Below the pieces are notes generated by a model that saw nothing but the letters and a program-made list of their open reading frames with translations, was not told the DNA's origin and ran no database searches. DNA of 64,000 nucleotides from Acetobacteraceae bacterium (GTDB lineage: Bacteria > Pseudomonadota > Alphaproteobacteria > Acetobacterales > Acetobacteraceae), in NCBI GenBank assembly GCA_031291725.1, contig JARLIM010000015.1:62001-126000 (forward strand). The letters are read 5' to 3'. The position numbers were made by a program, and so were the translations under genes. Position 1 is the stretch's first letter. The number at the start of each line of letters is the position of its first letter. Shown here piece by piece: positions 8,519 to 16,398 of this stretch.

Positions 8519-9384
8519 GAGAAACTCGCGGGTTGGGCGGCGGGCGGAAGGGCGGGATGGTCGCGATGGTTGCGCACGGCCCCATCGGCACGCACGGCGG
8601 CGAGGCGGGCAGGGTCGAGATCGGCGAACACCCAGCCGTGGCGGTCCATCTCGCCCTCGGCCACGATGCCGTCATCGGCAAAGCCACGATCCACCGGGCC
8701 GTAAATACCGGCATGGCCGTGGTTTTCATCGAGCGTTGCGCATTCTGGCGCATGGCCCACGGTGGGGGCGAGGGCGACGAAGCATTGATTTTCCATCGCC
8801 CGTGCCCGCGCTGCGATGCGCACGCGGTTGAAACCGGCCAGCGTGTCGGTGCAACTCGGCGCCAGGATCAGCCAGGCGCCTGCCTCGGTCTGTGCGCGGG
8901 TGAGGGCGGGGAATTCGAGGTCGTAGCAGATCGAGATGCCGATGCGGCCGAACGCGGTGTCGAACACCGCAGGCGGCTGGCCGGGATCGATTCGCCAGAG
9001 CTCGGATTCAAAGCGCGTCATGCAATGCTTGTCCTGAAAGGCGACGCTTCCATCCGGCGCGATCAACGGGGCGCGGTTGTGGATCTTGGCCCCATCGCGG
9101 CAGGGCAGCGTGCCGGGGAGCAGCCAGATGCGATGTGTGCGGGCGATGTCGCGGGCGGCGGCCAAGACGTGGGGCGTATGGGCACAGGCTGTGTGCAATT
9201 CGCCGATCAGATCGGGCGTGGCCTGAGCGGCGGATTCCAGCGTTGCGTATTCCGGCAGCACCAGCAATTCGGCACCCTGGCTGGCGGCGAAGGCGACTTC
9301 CCGATCCAACCGCTCGGCCCAGCCCGCCACATCCGGTTGCGGTTGCACCTGCCATGCCAGCGCGCCGAGGCGGACGGGTCTCAC
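8515..9384 (-). CDS. Carbon-nitrogen hydrolase (nitrilase superfamily)
   Basis: A 289-residue nitrilase-superfamily hydrolase. The Glu-Lys-Cys triad is visible: Glu in LLVLPEYATLE, Lys in AFQDKHCMTRFE and Cys in GISICYDLEFP. The GTG start is chosen because it overlaps the GNAT stop (GTGA) and gives RPVRLGALAWQVQP, a normal first beta strand; 21 upstream in-frame residues would lie inside the GNAT gene. Substrate is unknown; family members cleave amides or nitriles of small metabolites. GNAT and carbon-nitrogen hydrolase domains are known as single fused proteins in other bacteria, so this overlapping pair probably acts together. It also overlaps lpxB by 4 nt. Confidence 0.9.
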   Translation of the reverse strand: MRPVRLGALAWQVQPQPDVAGWAERLDREVAFAASQGAELLVLPEYATLESAAQATPDLIGELHTACAHTPHVLAAARDIARTHRIWLLPGTLPCRDGAKIHNRAPLIAPDGSVAFQDKHCMTRFESELWRIDPGQPPAVFDTAFGRIGISICYDLEFPALTRAQTEAGAWLILAPSCTDTLAGFNRVRIAARARAMENQCFVALAPTVGHAPECATLDENHGHAGIYGPVDRGFADDGIVAEGEMDRHGWVFADLDPARLAAVRADGAVRNHRDHPALPPAAQPASFS

Positions 9385-9965
9385 AGGCGATGCATCCAGA
9401 AACGCAGAATGTTCTGCACCTTGGCCGCGCTGTCCACCTGCTTCCACGTCATCGTGCAGGTGAGGTCGGTCGGCAGATAGCCGCGTTTGCGCCAGAAATT
9501 GTCGAGCGGGATGGCGTCACGCGGGCGCAGCGGGTGATCGGACGGGCGCTGCACGGCGCAGAATGTGGTGCTGTCCACCCCCGGCAGGCTGCGTGCATGG
9601 GCCTCGCGCCATTGGAAGAACCGCACGCCGATGCCCTGGCCGCGATATTGGCGGAGCAGCACGCTTTCGCCGAAATAGCAGAACCGGCTGAGATCAAGCC
9701 CGGCGTCGCGGAAGGGCTGGGTGACGTGATCATCCTCCTCGGTCATGGCGAGGCAGGTGGAGGCCCCCACCGCCTCGTCCCCATCGAAGGCGATGGCGAT
9801 GCCGGAGGTGGTGGATTTGGCGAACCCCTCCATGAAGCCCTGCTCGGAGGTCATCGAGCCGTCATAGAGATAGGGCCATTCGCGAAACACCGCCACGCGC
9901 AGGGCGGACAGCCGGGTGATGTGCGGGGCGATGGCGGGGCCGGTGAAGAATTCGGTGCGGATCAT
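9381..9965 (-). CDS. GNAT-family N-acetyltransferase
   Basis: A 194-residue GNAT protein. The acetyl-CoA-binding pyrophosphate loop reads RQYRGQGIGVRFF (about residues 105-117), preceded by the beta4 strand FCYFGESVLL. The C-terminal third, including NFWRKRGYLP, follows the family pattern in which a late Tyr or Trp sits near the substrate. The ATG overlaps the livG-like stop (ATGA) and its own TGA overlaps the GTG of the nitrilase-family gene. The overlap suggests one metabolic step shared with the hydrolase, for example acylation and deacylation of an amine-containing metabolite; that is inference. The substrate cannot be read from the sequence. Confidence 0.88.
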   Translation of the reverse strand: MIRTEFFTGPAIAPHITRLSALRVAVFREWPYLYDGSMTSEQGFMEGFAKSTTSGIAIAFDGDEAVGASTCLAMTEEDDHVTQPFRDAGLDLSRFCYFGESVLLRQYRGQGIGVRFFQWREAHARSLPGVDSTTFCAVQRPSDHPLRPRDAIPLDNFWRKRGYLPTDLTCTMTWKQVDSAAKVQNILRFWMHRL

Positions 9966-10738
9966 GCCCCAGCAGATAGCCCGGCTGCGCGCGGCTGGGA
10001 ACCATCCGGCGTGCCGAGATAGACGGCCTGCACCACCGGATCGGCGGCAATCTCGGCAGGCGAGCCTTCGGCCACCAGCCTGCCGCGATCCATCACCAGA
10101 ATGCGCGAGGCGAAACCGAACACCGCGTCCATGTCGTGCTCGGTGAACAGCACGGCGATGCCGTCGGCGGCGAGGCTGGCGATGAGTTGCATCGCCGCGC
10201 GACGTTCCGGGCGGGCCATGCCTGCCGTGGGTTCGTCGAGCAGCAGAACGCGCGGGCGGGCGGCCAGCGCGATGGCGAGTTCGAGGCGTTTGGTGTCGCC
10301 ATAGGCGAGCGTTGCGGCATCCTGCTCGGCCAGGGTTGAAAGTCCCACGCGGGCGAGCAGGGTGTCTGCCTCAGCCATCGCCTGCGTGTCCGCCGCCCGC
10401 CAGAAGCGCCAGAGACGGCGATGGGCGGCGAGGAGGGCGGTTTGCACGTTCTCGCGCACCGACATGGAGGCGAAGATCTTCGCAATCTGAAAACTGCGCG
10501 CCACGCCCGCGCGGGCGAAATCGAGCGGGCTGCCGGAGAGCGGTTGGCCGTCGAGGCCGATTGCGCCGCGGTCCGGGGCAATCTGGCCGCCGAGCATGGC
10601 GAAACAGCTGGATTTGCCCGCGCCGTTCGGCCCGATCAGCGCCACCATCTCGCCCGCATCCACCGACAGGCTCACCCCCCGCACCGCCGCCACGCCACCG
10701 AAGCTTTTCGTGAGATTTTGCGCGGAAAATAGGCTCAT
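9962..10738 (-). CDS. Branched-chain amino acid-type ABC transporter ATP-binding protein (LivG-like)
   Basis: A 258-residue ATPase. Walker A is GPNGAGKSS, the signature region is LAYGDTKRLELAIAL, Walker B is RVLLLDEPTAGM and the switch His lies in LFTEHDMDAVFG. The LivG hallmarks are the GVARSFQIAKIF Q-loop region and the YGDTKRLE variant signature. The start MSLFSAQNLTKSFGG overlaps the permease stop by 4 nt; eight more upstream residues are possible but lie inside the permease gene. It should energise the LivHM-type permease encoded upstream. Such importers normally use a LivG/LivF pair; no LivF is found in this window, so it may work as a homodimer or borrow a partner. Confidence 0.93.
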   Translation of the reverse strand: MSLFSAQNLTKSFGGVAAVRGVSLSVDAGEMVALIGPNGAGKSSCFAMLGGQIAPDRGAIGLDGQPLSGSPLDFARAGVARSFQIAKIFASMSVRENVQTALLAAHRRLWRFWRAADTQAMAEADTLLARVGLSTLAEQDAATLAYGDTKRLELAIALAARPRVLLLDEPTAGMARPERRAAMQLIASLAADGIAVLFTEHDMDAVFGFASRILVMDRGRLVAEGSPAEIAADPVVQAVYLGTPDGSQPRAAGLSAGA

Positions 10739-12537
10739 TTCACCAATCCCTGCGGTCGCCACAGGATCAGGGCCAGTAAGGTGATGCCGAGCAAAGCGCG
10801 CCAGTAATCGGAGGCGAGCAGCAGGGTGTCGAACAGCCCGGTATAGGCAAGCGCCCCCACAACCGGCCCCACCATGCTCTGCACCCCGCCCAACAGCACC
10901 ATCGCCAGCGCGTCCACCGAGCGGAAAATCGCGAGACTGCCGGGGAAGACGCTGCCCTTGGAGAAGGTTGAAAGCCCGCCCGCCAGACCCGCCGCCGCGC
11001 CCGCGAGCGCAAAGGCCGCCAATCGCAGCTTTGCGCCATCGATGCCAGACGCCGCCGCCCGAGACGCCGCGTCCCGGCTGGCGCGCAGGGCGTAACCGAA
11101 CGGGGCGAACAACGCCCGTCGCAGCAGCAACACGCCGCCGACACTCAGGCAGAGGCAGAGCAGGAAGAACAGTCGCGCGCCCAGTCCGGAAGGCGGCCAG
11201 ATGCCCAGAATGCCGTCATCGCCGCCCGTCACCTCGCTCCATTGGGTTGCCACCGCCCAGGCGATCTGCGCGAAGGCCAGCGTCAGCATCGCCAGCGACA
11301 CGCCGGACAGCCGCACCAGCACCAATCCGACAATGGCCGCAACCGCCCCCGCCGCCAGCACGCCCGCCAGCAGCGCCAGCGGCAGCGGGGCAGCGAGGGT
11401 GGAGGTGGTCAGTGCCACCGCATAGGCGCCGATGCCGAACCACGCCGCATGGCCGAAACTGATCATCCCGCCCGGCCCGAGCAACACATGCAGCGAGGCG
11501 GCGAACAGCACGGCGATTGCCATCTCCTCCAGCACCGAGCGCGCGAAATCGCCGCCCGCAAGGCCCACCGCCAGCGCCAGCAGCACCACCGCCAGCCCGG
11601 CGATTCTCTGCCAAGGCGGCGCGGCGCGGACGCGATGGAAACGTTCGCCGTCATTCTCCTGAGTCTGTTTTTGACCCAGCACCCCCTGCGGTCGCAGCAC
11701 CAGCACCAGCGCCATCAGCACGAAGACCAGCACGAGGCTGGCTTTCGGCAACAGCAGAATGCCCATCGCCTGCATCACACCCACCAGCACAGCGGCCAGA
11801 TAGGCCCCGGCGATGCTGCCCATGCCGCCCACCACCACGACGACAAAGGCGTCCGTCACCACGCGCAGATCAATGCCGAGATTGGCGGAATTCTCCGGCA
11901 AACTCAGCGCGCCGCCCAGCCCGGCCAGACCGGCCCCCAGGGCGAAGACAGCGGTGAACAGAAAGCGTTCATCCACGCCGAGGGCTGACAGCATGTCGCG
12001 ATTTTCCGTCGCCGCCCGCAGCAACACGCCAAACCGTGTGCGCGCCATCACCATCCACAGGGCCAGCAGCACCAGCGGGCCGATGGCGATCAGAATGAGG
12101 TCATAGAACGGAAAACGTTCGCCCAGCAGGGGCACGAAGCTGCGCAACCACACCCCGCGCGGCAGCGGCAGATCGGCGGGGCCCCAGATGTGCTGCACGC
12201 CGTCCTGCATCACCAGCAGCACGGCGAATGTGGCCAATAATTGCAGCAAAGCCGGGGCGCGATAGAGGCGACGGAGCAGAGTTGCCTCCAACGCCGCGCC
12301 GAACAGCGCCACGCCCAAGCTTGCCATCACCACGCCCGCCGCGAAACTCGCCGGATCATGCGGCAGGCGGCTGAGCACGCTCCAGCCGAGATAGGCCCCC
12401 AGCATGCACAGCGAGCCATGCGCGAAATTCACCACACGGGTGACGCCGAAGATCACCGACAGCCCGCTCGCCACCAGAAACAGCGAGGACGCGCTGGCGA
12501 GACCCGTCAGAGCCTGGATCGCCAGCGTGGAGAGCAT
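10735..12537 (-). CDS. Fused LivH-LivM-type ABC transporter permease
   Basis: A 600-residue membrane protein formed by two permeases. Residues ~1-290 match LivH (GLSVIFGVTRVVNFAHGSLCMLGAY near the start, ALGAGLAGLGGAL and VVVGGMGSIAGAYLAAV later). Residues ~310-600 match LivM (GPGGMISFGHAAWFGIGAYAV, LVLVRLSGVSLAMLTLAFAQ and GPVVGALAYTGL). The two halves give an importer channel for branched-chain amino acids, urea, short amides or aromatic compounds; specificity cannot be told. Fused LivHM proteins are known. It begins 4 nt after the binding-protein gene and overlaps the ATPase gene by 4 nt, so it belongs to the coupled operon. Confidence 0.94.
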   Translation of the reverse strand: MLSTLAIQALTGLASASSLFLVASGLSVIFGVTRVVNFAHGSLCMLGAYLGWSVLSRLPHDPASFAAGVVMASLGVALFGAALEATLLRRLYRAPALLQLLATFAVLLVMQDGVQHIWGPADLPLPRGVWLRSFVPLLGERFPFYDLILIAIGPLVLLALWMVMARTRFGVLLRAATENRDMLSALGVDERFLFTAVFALGAGLAGLGGALSLPENSANLGIDLRVVTDAFVVVVVGGMGSIAGAYLAAVLVGVMQAMGILLLPKASLVLVFVLMALVLVLRPQGVLGQKQTQENDGERFHRVRAAPPWQRIAGLAVVLLALAVGLAGGDFARSVLEEMAIAVLFAASLHVLLGPGGMISFGHAAWFGIGAYAVALTTSTLAAPLPLALLAGVLAAGAVAAIVGLVLVRLSGVSLAMLTLAFAQIAWAVATQWSEVTGGDDGILGIWPPSGLGARLFFLLCLCLSVGGVLLLRRALFAPFGYALRASRDAASRAAASGIDGAKLRLAAFALAGAAAGLAGGLSTFSKGSVFPGSLAIFRSVDALAMVLLGGVQSMVGPVVGALAYTGLFDTLLLASDYWRALLGITLLALILWRPQGLVK

Positions 12538-12541
12538 CGAA

Positions 12542-13756
12542 TTATCCCGCCGGACGCAGGGTTTTCACCATGTCGTCGCTCGGCAGCGCGCTCGCACCAT
12601 CGACATAGCGCCAATTGACCATCACGCCGTGGCCGTCCTTGAGCGCGGTGCGGCCGACATAGGTGCCGAGGGTGGATTGATGATCCTGCGCGCGCCACAT
12701 CGCGTCGCCGAACGGGGTTGCGAAATGAGCGCCGGCAAAACCTGCCGCCATCGCGTCCTGGTCGGTGGATTTCGACTTCGCAATGCCTGCGGCAATCGAC
12801 TTGATCAGCGAATAGCCCACCACCGAGCCCATTTTCGGCGCTTCGTTGAACTTTGCCTTATAGGCAGCGATGAAGTCGGTGTTCGCCTTGTCCGTCACCC
12901 CCACCACCGGATAGCCGGTCACGATCCAATCCGACGGCGCTTCATCGCCGAGGGCTTCCAGATATTCCGGCTCACCCGATAGCACGCTGACCACCGCACG
13001 GCCATCGAACAGCCCGCGCGTGTTGCCCTGGCGGACGAAATTGGTCAGATCCGCGCCGAAGGTGACGTTGAAAATCGCCTGCGGCTTGGCCTGTTCGATG
13101 GCGGCCACCACGGCACCGGCGTCGATCTTGCCCAGCGGCGGCAACTGGTCGGCGACGAATTTCACATCCGGGCGGCGGGCGAGCAGCAATTGCTTGAACC
13201 ATTTCACAGTGGAGGTGCCGTATTCATAGTTCGGGGCCACCGTCGCCCAGGTCTTGGCAGGCAGCTTGGCGGCTTCTTCCACCAGCATCAGCGCCTGCAT
13301 GTAGGTGGAGGGGCGCAGGCGGTAGGTGTAGCGATTGCCCTTCTGCCAGACCAAGGCATCGGTCAGCGGCTCACCGGCCACGAAGAGGCGTTTGTTTTGC
13401 AGCGCGAAATCGGAAAGGGCCAGGCCGACATTGGACAGATAGCCGCCCGCCAGCACATCCACCTTCTGCTCGCCAACCAACTCGGCAGCCAGACGCAGCG
13501 TATCATCAGGCTTGCCCGCGTCGTCGCGCACCAGCAATTCCAACGGCCGCCCCAGCACGCCCCCGTCAGCGTTGATTTGCGCCACGGCCAGTTCCATGCC
13601 CTTGCGATAGGGCAGGGTGAAGGCCGGAATGGCGGTGTAGGAGTTGATTTCCCCGATTCGGATCGGTGCTGCGGCGGCCGCAAATGCCGGGCGCAGAGCG
13701 CCTGCGGTGAGTGCGGCGCCAGTTGTGGCAAGCAGGGTGCGGCGGTTGAGGCTCAT
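12542..13756 (-). CDS. Branched-chain amino acid-type ABC transporter substrate-binding protein
   Basis: A 404-residue periplasmic binding protein of the LivJ/LivK-like family. The start MSLNRRTLLATTGAALTAGA gives a short n-region with twin arginines and an AFA-type cleavage site near residue 28, compatible with a Tat or Sec signal; a longer reading adds 20 residues before the signal and is disfavoured. GGAGAG precedes the ATG at a suitable distance. Mature features include PIRIGEINSYTAIPAF, INADGGVLGRPLELLVRDD and the two-lobed pattern of the family (ATVAPNYEYG). As first gene of the run it delivers substrate to the LivHM-LivG importer. The ligand is not identifiable. Confidence 0.92.
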   Translation of the reverse strand: MSLNRRTLLATTGAALTAGALRPAFAAAAAPIRIGEINSYTAIPAFTLPYRKGMELAVAQINADGGVLGRPLELLVRDDAGKPDDTLRLAAELVGEQKVDVLAGGYLSNVGLALSDFALQNKRLFVAGEPLTDALVWQKGNRYTYRLRPSTYMQALMLVEEAAKLPAKTWATVAPNYEYGTSTVKWFKQLLLARRPDVKFVADQLPPLGKIDAGAVVAAIEQAKPQAIFNVTFGADLTNFVRQGNTRGLFDGRAVVSVLSGEPEYLEALGDEAPSDWIVTGYPVVGVTDKANTDFIAAYKAKFNEAPKMGSVVGYSLIKSIAAGIAKSKSTDQDAMAAGFAGAHFATPFGDAMWRAQDHQSTLGTYVGRTALKDGHGVMVNWRYVDGASALPSDDMVKTLRPAG

Positions 13757-13951
13757 CTGGGAACTCTCCGGGGCAACGTCTTGTGCGTTGCGACAGAATG
13801 GCAATGCGCGAGACATCGGGGCCGTTACGGCCAGATGTCAACCTATGTGTTTCAACCTCAGCACATGGCAGTCGCCGGTTGAGGGATTGCTGGGCGGATT
13901 TCCCTCGCACGCTATGAGGGCTATATCGCTGGCCGTTCGCAAGGAGATTCC

Positions 13952-14374
13952 ATGCTCGACAAGCTCGAAGACCGGCTGGGCAAGCAGCAGGCAACCGTTA
14001 CCAGTAAACAGACGGCGTATGTTGCAGCGATGAAGGCCCGTGTGGCGCGCGAGGAAGCCGAGCGTCTGGCCAATCGTATTCCGCGTGCGGAAAAGCATTT
14101 CGCTGAACTGAAATCGGCCATCACTGTGCAGATCGCCCGCTTTGCCCGTGTGCGCAAAGGCCGCCCTGGCATCGAATCACTCAAACCCTTCCCGGTGGCG
14201 CGCGAGTTCGACGGCTTCAAGGGCGCGCATCTGGATGTGCGCAACGCCGAAGACGTCGCACATCACGTCTGGGCCGCCTTCGTGGCCTGGGGGGCGGAAA
14301 ACCGCCTCGATCTGGAGATGGTGGAAATCGAGAACGGCGAGCACGGCGTTCGCGTCTCGGTGGCGCTGGCTTAA
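13952..14374 (+). CDS. Hypothetical protein, alpha-helical, 140 aa
   Basis: A 140-residue protein I do not recognise. AAGGAG lies 6 nt before the ATG. Residues 1-60 are charged, with regular hydrophobic spacing (KLEDRLGKQQATV, MKARVAREEAERLAN), consistent with a helical hairpin or coiled coil. The C-terminal half ends in short beta-like strands with the acidic stretch LDLEMVEIENGEHGVRVSVALA. There is no signal peptide or membrane segment. It is divergent from the Liv operon (195 bp between starts) and stands alone, followed by a strong inverted repeat that probably ends its transcript. Codon use looks like its neighbours, so it is likely a real gene. Confidence 0.7.
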   Translation: MLDKLEDRLGKQQATVTSKQTAYVAAMKARVAREEAERLANRIPRAEKHFAELKSAITVQIARFARVRKGRPGIESLKPFPVAREFDGFKGAHLDVRNAEDVAHHVWAAFVAWGAENRLDLEMVEIENGEHGVRVSVALA

Positions 14375-14418
14375 GCCCTCCACCGACCTGATTTTCCGCG
14401 CCTCATCGCACAGAGCGC

Positions 14419-14473
14419 AGCACAGCAACCCAGGAACCATAGGCTCAGCCTGTGAGTCCTGGGTTGCTGTGCT
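14419..14473. terminator. 17-bp perfect inverted repeat, probable terminator of the hypothetical gene
   Basis: The arms AGCACAGCAACCCAGGA and TCCTGGGTTGCTGTGCT are perfect complements across 17 bp with a 21-nt loop that contains a second 5-bp hairpin (AGGCT/AGCCT). It lies 45 bp after the hypothetical gene stop. There is no T-run on either side, so rho-independent termination is not certain. Confidence 0.5.
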
Positions 14474-14514
14474 TTGGGCGGATGACGGCAGAGGCGCGCC
14501 GATCAACGCATGCC

Positions 14515-14553
14515 CAAACAAAAACAACGTGGCAGGAAGAGCTTCCTGCCACG
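14515..14553 (-). terminator. Rho-independent terminator of rpmG
   Basis: The inverted repeat CGTGGCAGGAAG / CTTCCTGCCACG (12-bp arms, 2-nt centre, 14528-14553) is followed on the minus strand by a T-rich run (TTGTTTTTGTTT). A second smaller hairpin, GCTGCCCG/CGGGCAGC at 14586-14604, lies between it and the rpmG stop. Confidence 0.8.
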
Positions 14554-14608
14554 CCAATCTCACGCCGAGAGATCGCCAATCACAAGCTGCCCGAAACGGG
14601 CAGCCGGA

Positions 14609-14776
14609 TCACTTGATCTTGGCTTCCTTGAAAACGACATGCTTGCGGGCAACCGGATCATACTTGTTGAATTCCAGCTTGCCGGTCTGGGCGCGCGCGT
14701 TCTTCTTGGTGACGTAGAAATACCCGGTGTCTGCGGTGGACACGAGTTTGATCTGAACAGTGTTCGTCTTGGCCAT
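14609..14776 (-). CDS. rpmG: 50S ribosomal protein L33
   Basis: A 55-residue ribosomal protein L33, a component of the large subunit near the E site. The sequence begins [20 protein letters not shown] and ends [10 protein letters not shown]; the central [20 protein letters not shown] is the usual L33 pattern. It lacks the CxxC zinc motifs, so this is the zinc-independent (C-minus) form. A TTGACT box lies about 50 bp upstream, and two hairpins, one with a T-run, follow the gene. In alphaproteobacteria rpmG is often found near rnr and topA, as here. Confidence 0.97.
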   Translation of the reverse strand: MAKTNTVQIKLVSTADTGYFYVTKKNARAQTGKLEFNKYDPVARKHVVFKEAKIK

Positions 14777-14799
14777 GGTCTCAAACCTCTCGAAGGAGG

Positions 14800-14846
14800 C
14801 GGAAAATGCAGATCAGGCCTCGCGCAGTCAAGAGTGCAATGCACTC
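14800..14846 (-). promoter_or_regulatory. Possible rpmG promoter with adjacent small palindrome
   Basis: On the minus strand TTGACT (14831-14826) is followed after 17 nt by CATTTT, a weak -10. Just upstream is the palindrome GAGTGCA-A-TGCACTC (14832-14846), which reaches into the stop codon of the S41 protease gene. It could be an operator or part of a terminator. The promoter call rests on the -35 match only. Confidence 0.35.
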
Positions 14847-16398
14847 ACGGTGCGACGGGGGCGCGGATCAGGGCCGCGTCATAGGCTTGTGGCGTGTCGA
14901 GCAAAAATTTTGCCGCCATCATGTCCGAGTCGCGGCCCTCGGAAGCCGGACAGGCATTGCGGATCTCCAGCACTTCGGCGGGCAGCAAGGGCGGACGGGC
15001 GTCTCGGTTGCGTGAGACGGCCCGCTGCATCGGCTGGCGACCTTGGGCGAGTTCGGCCAATTGGCGATGCAGATTGTCCTCACCGAGCGACGTGCACACC
15101 TGCGGCATCACGCCGAGCGCCTGCAATGGCCAGCCCAGCGGCGCCAGCACCCGACTCCATGTCAGGATCAGCGCGCCCCCATCGGGCAGTGGCAGGATGG
15201 TCTGCACCAGCCCCTTGCCCAGCGTGGCACTGCCCACCACCACGGCACGATGTTGATCGGAGAGTGCCGCCGCCAGCACCTCGGCCGCACTCGCCGTGCG
15301 ACCGTCAACCAGCAGAATCAACGGCAGGCCGTGCGTGAGATCGGTCCCGGCGGCATGGAATTCATGACGGGCGGCGGGGTCGCGTCCGGCAGTGGAGGCG
15401 AGCAGGCCGGAGGGCAGCAGCAATTCCGCCACCGCCACCGCCTGCTGCAACAGCCCGCCGCGATTGCCGCGCAGATCGAGCACCACCGCTTTGGGCGGCT
15501 TGGGGCCTGCCAGACCGCGCACCAGTTCACCGCCCAGGCTCTCGGCCGTGTTGCGGGCAAAGCCTGTGATGCGCAGCACCAGCAGATCATGATCCCGGCT
15601 GGCGAACACGGTGGGCGGCGTGAGAATGGCGCGGCGCAATTCTATCTGGCGCATCGGACGGTTTTGCGTGCGCACGGACACCTCGACCGGGCTATCCTCA
15701 GGCCCTGCCAGCAGGGCGCTGACGGCGTTCAGGTCTGCATCGTCCAGCGACAGGCCATCAATGGCAGAGAGGATGTCACCGGGCTTGATATCGGTCTTGG
15801 CGGCGGGGCTCGCCGGCAGGATGGCGCGGACAACGAAGTTGCGGCCGATCGTGCCGATATCCAGCCCCACCCCGGCACGGCCATTGCGGCGGATCTGCTC
15901 CTCGCTGGCCTCACGCGGGGAGGCGTAGCGGGAATAGGGGTCGAGATGGTTGAACAATTCATCGAAGAACGCGCCGATCACCCCGGTGGCACCGGCATGG
16001 CGCACCGGCTCTGAATTGTCCCATCCTGCCCGCGCCAAGGCCGCCACCGCCTCACCCCAGGCGGAGCTGTCATTGCCGGGCAGCTTCATGGAGAGCAGGA
16101 GTTTGCCGGAGAGATTGAGCGTCAATGTCTGCTGGGTTGCGGTGGCAACGAGGCGCGAATCGAGGGTGTTCAGGCCGCGCAGACCCCAGACTGCAAGCTG
16201 TGCGGTTGATTCCGGCTCCAGGATGCGCGGGGCCATGAATGTGAGCGCGGTGCTGACAACATCGGCGATCAGACGTTGATCGAAGCTCGCCGTGCTGCTG
16301 AAGGATTCGGCACGCGAGCGCGTGGGAAGGACGAAGGTGAGCAGCACAAGCAGCAGCACCATCCGCAGATCGAGCAGTTCAGCCCGATGCGGCCTCAC
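14845..16398 (-). CDS. S41-family (C-terminal processing) peptidase with PDZ domain
   Basis: A 517-residue protease. A hydrophobic segment at 13-24 followed by a possible cleavage site (SRA, residues 28-30) suggests export to the periplasm. Residues ~165-255 form a PDZ domain (GVGLDIGTIG, ILPASPAAKTDIKPGDILSA). The S41 core follows, with VVLDLRGNRGG, nucleophile Ser370 in DGRTASAAEVLA and Lys395 in GSATLGKGLVQT, the Ser-Lys dyad. The GTG start overlaps the rnr stop (GTGA); an internal ATG at residue 13 is an alternative. The last ~100 residues are not typical of CtpA and include four Cys in the whole tail region. Substrate unknown. Confidence 0.9.
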   Translation of the reverse strand: MRPHRAELLDLRMVLLLVLLTFVLPTRSRAESFSSTASFDQRLIADVVSTALTFMAPRILEPESTAQLAVWGLRGLNTLDSRLVATATQQTLTLNLSGKLLLSMKLPGNDSSAWGEAVAALARAGWDNSEPVRHAGATGVIGAFFDELFNHLDPYSRYASPREASEEQIRRNGRAGVGLDIGTIGRNFVVRAILPASPAAKTDIKPGDILSAIDGLSLDDADLNAVSALLAGPEDSPVEVSVRTQNRPMRQIELRRAILTPPTVFASRDHDLLVLRITGFARNTAESLGGELVRGLAGPKPPKAVVLDLRGNRGGLLQQAVAVAELLLPSGLLASTAGRDPAARHEFHAAGTDLTHGLPLILLVDGRTASAAEVLAAALSDQHRAVVVGSATLGKGLVQTILPLPDGGALILTWSRVLAPLGWPLQALGVMPQVCTSLGEDNLHRQLAELAQGRQPMQRAVSRNRDARPPLLPAEVLEIRNACPASEGRDSDMMAAKFLLDTPQAYDAALIRAPVAP

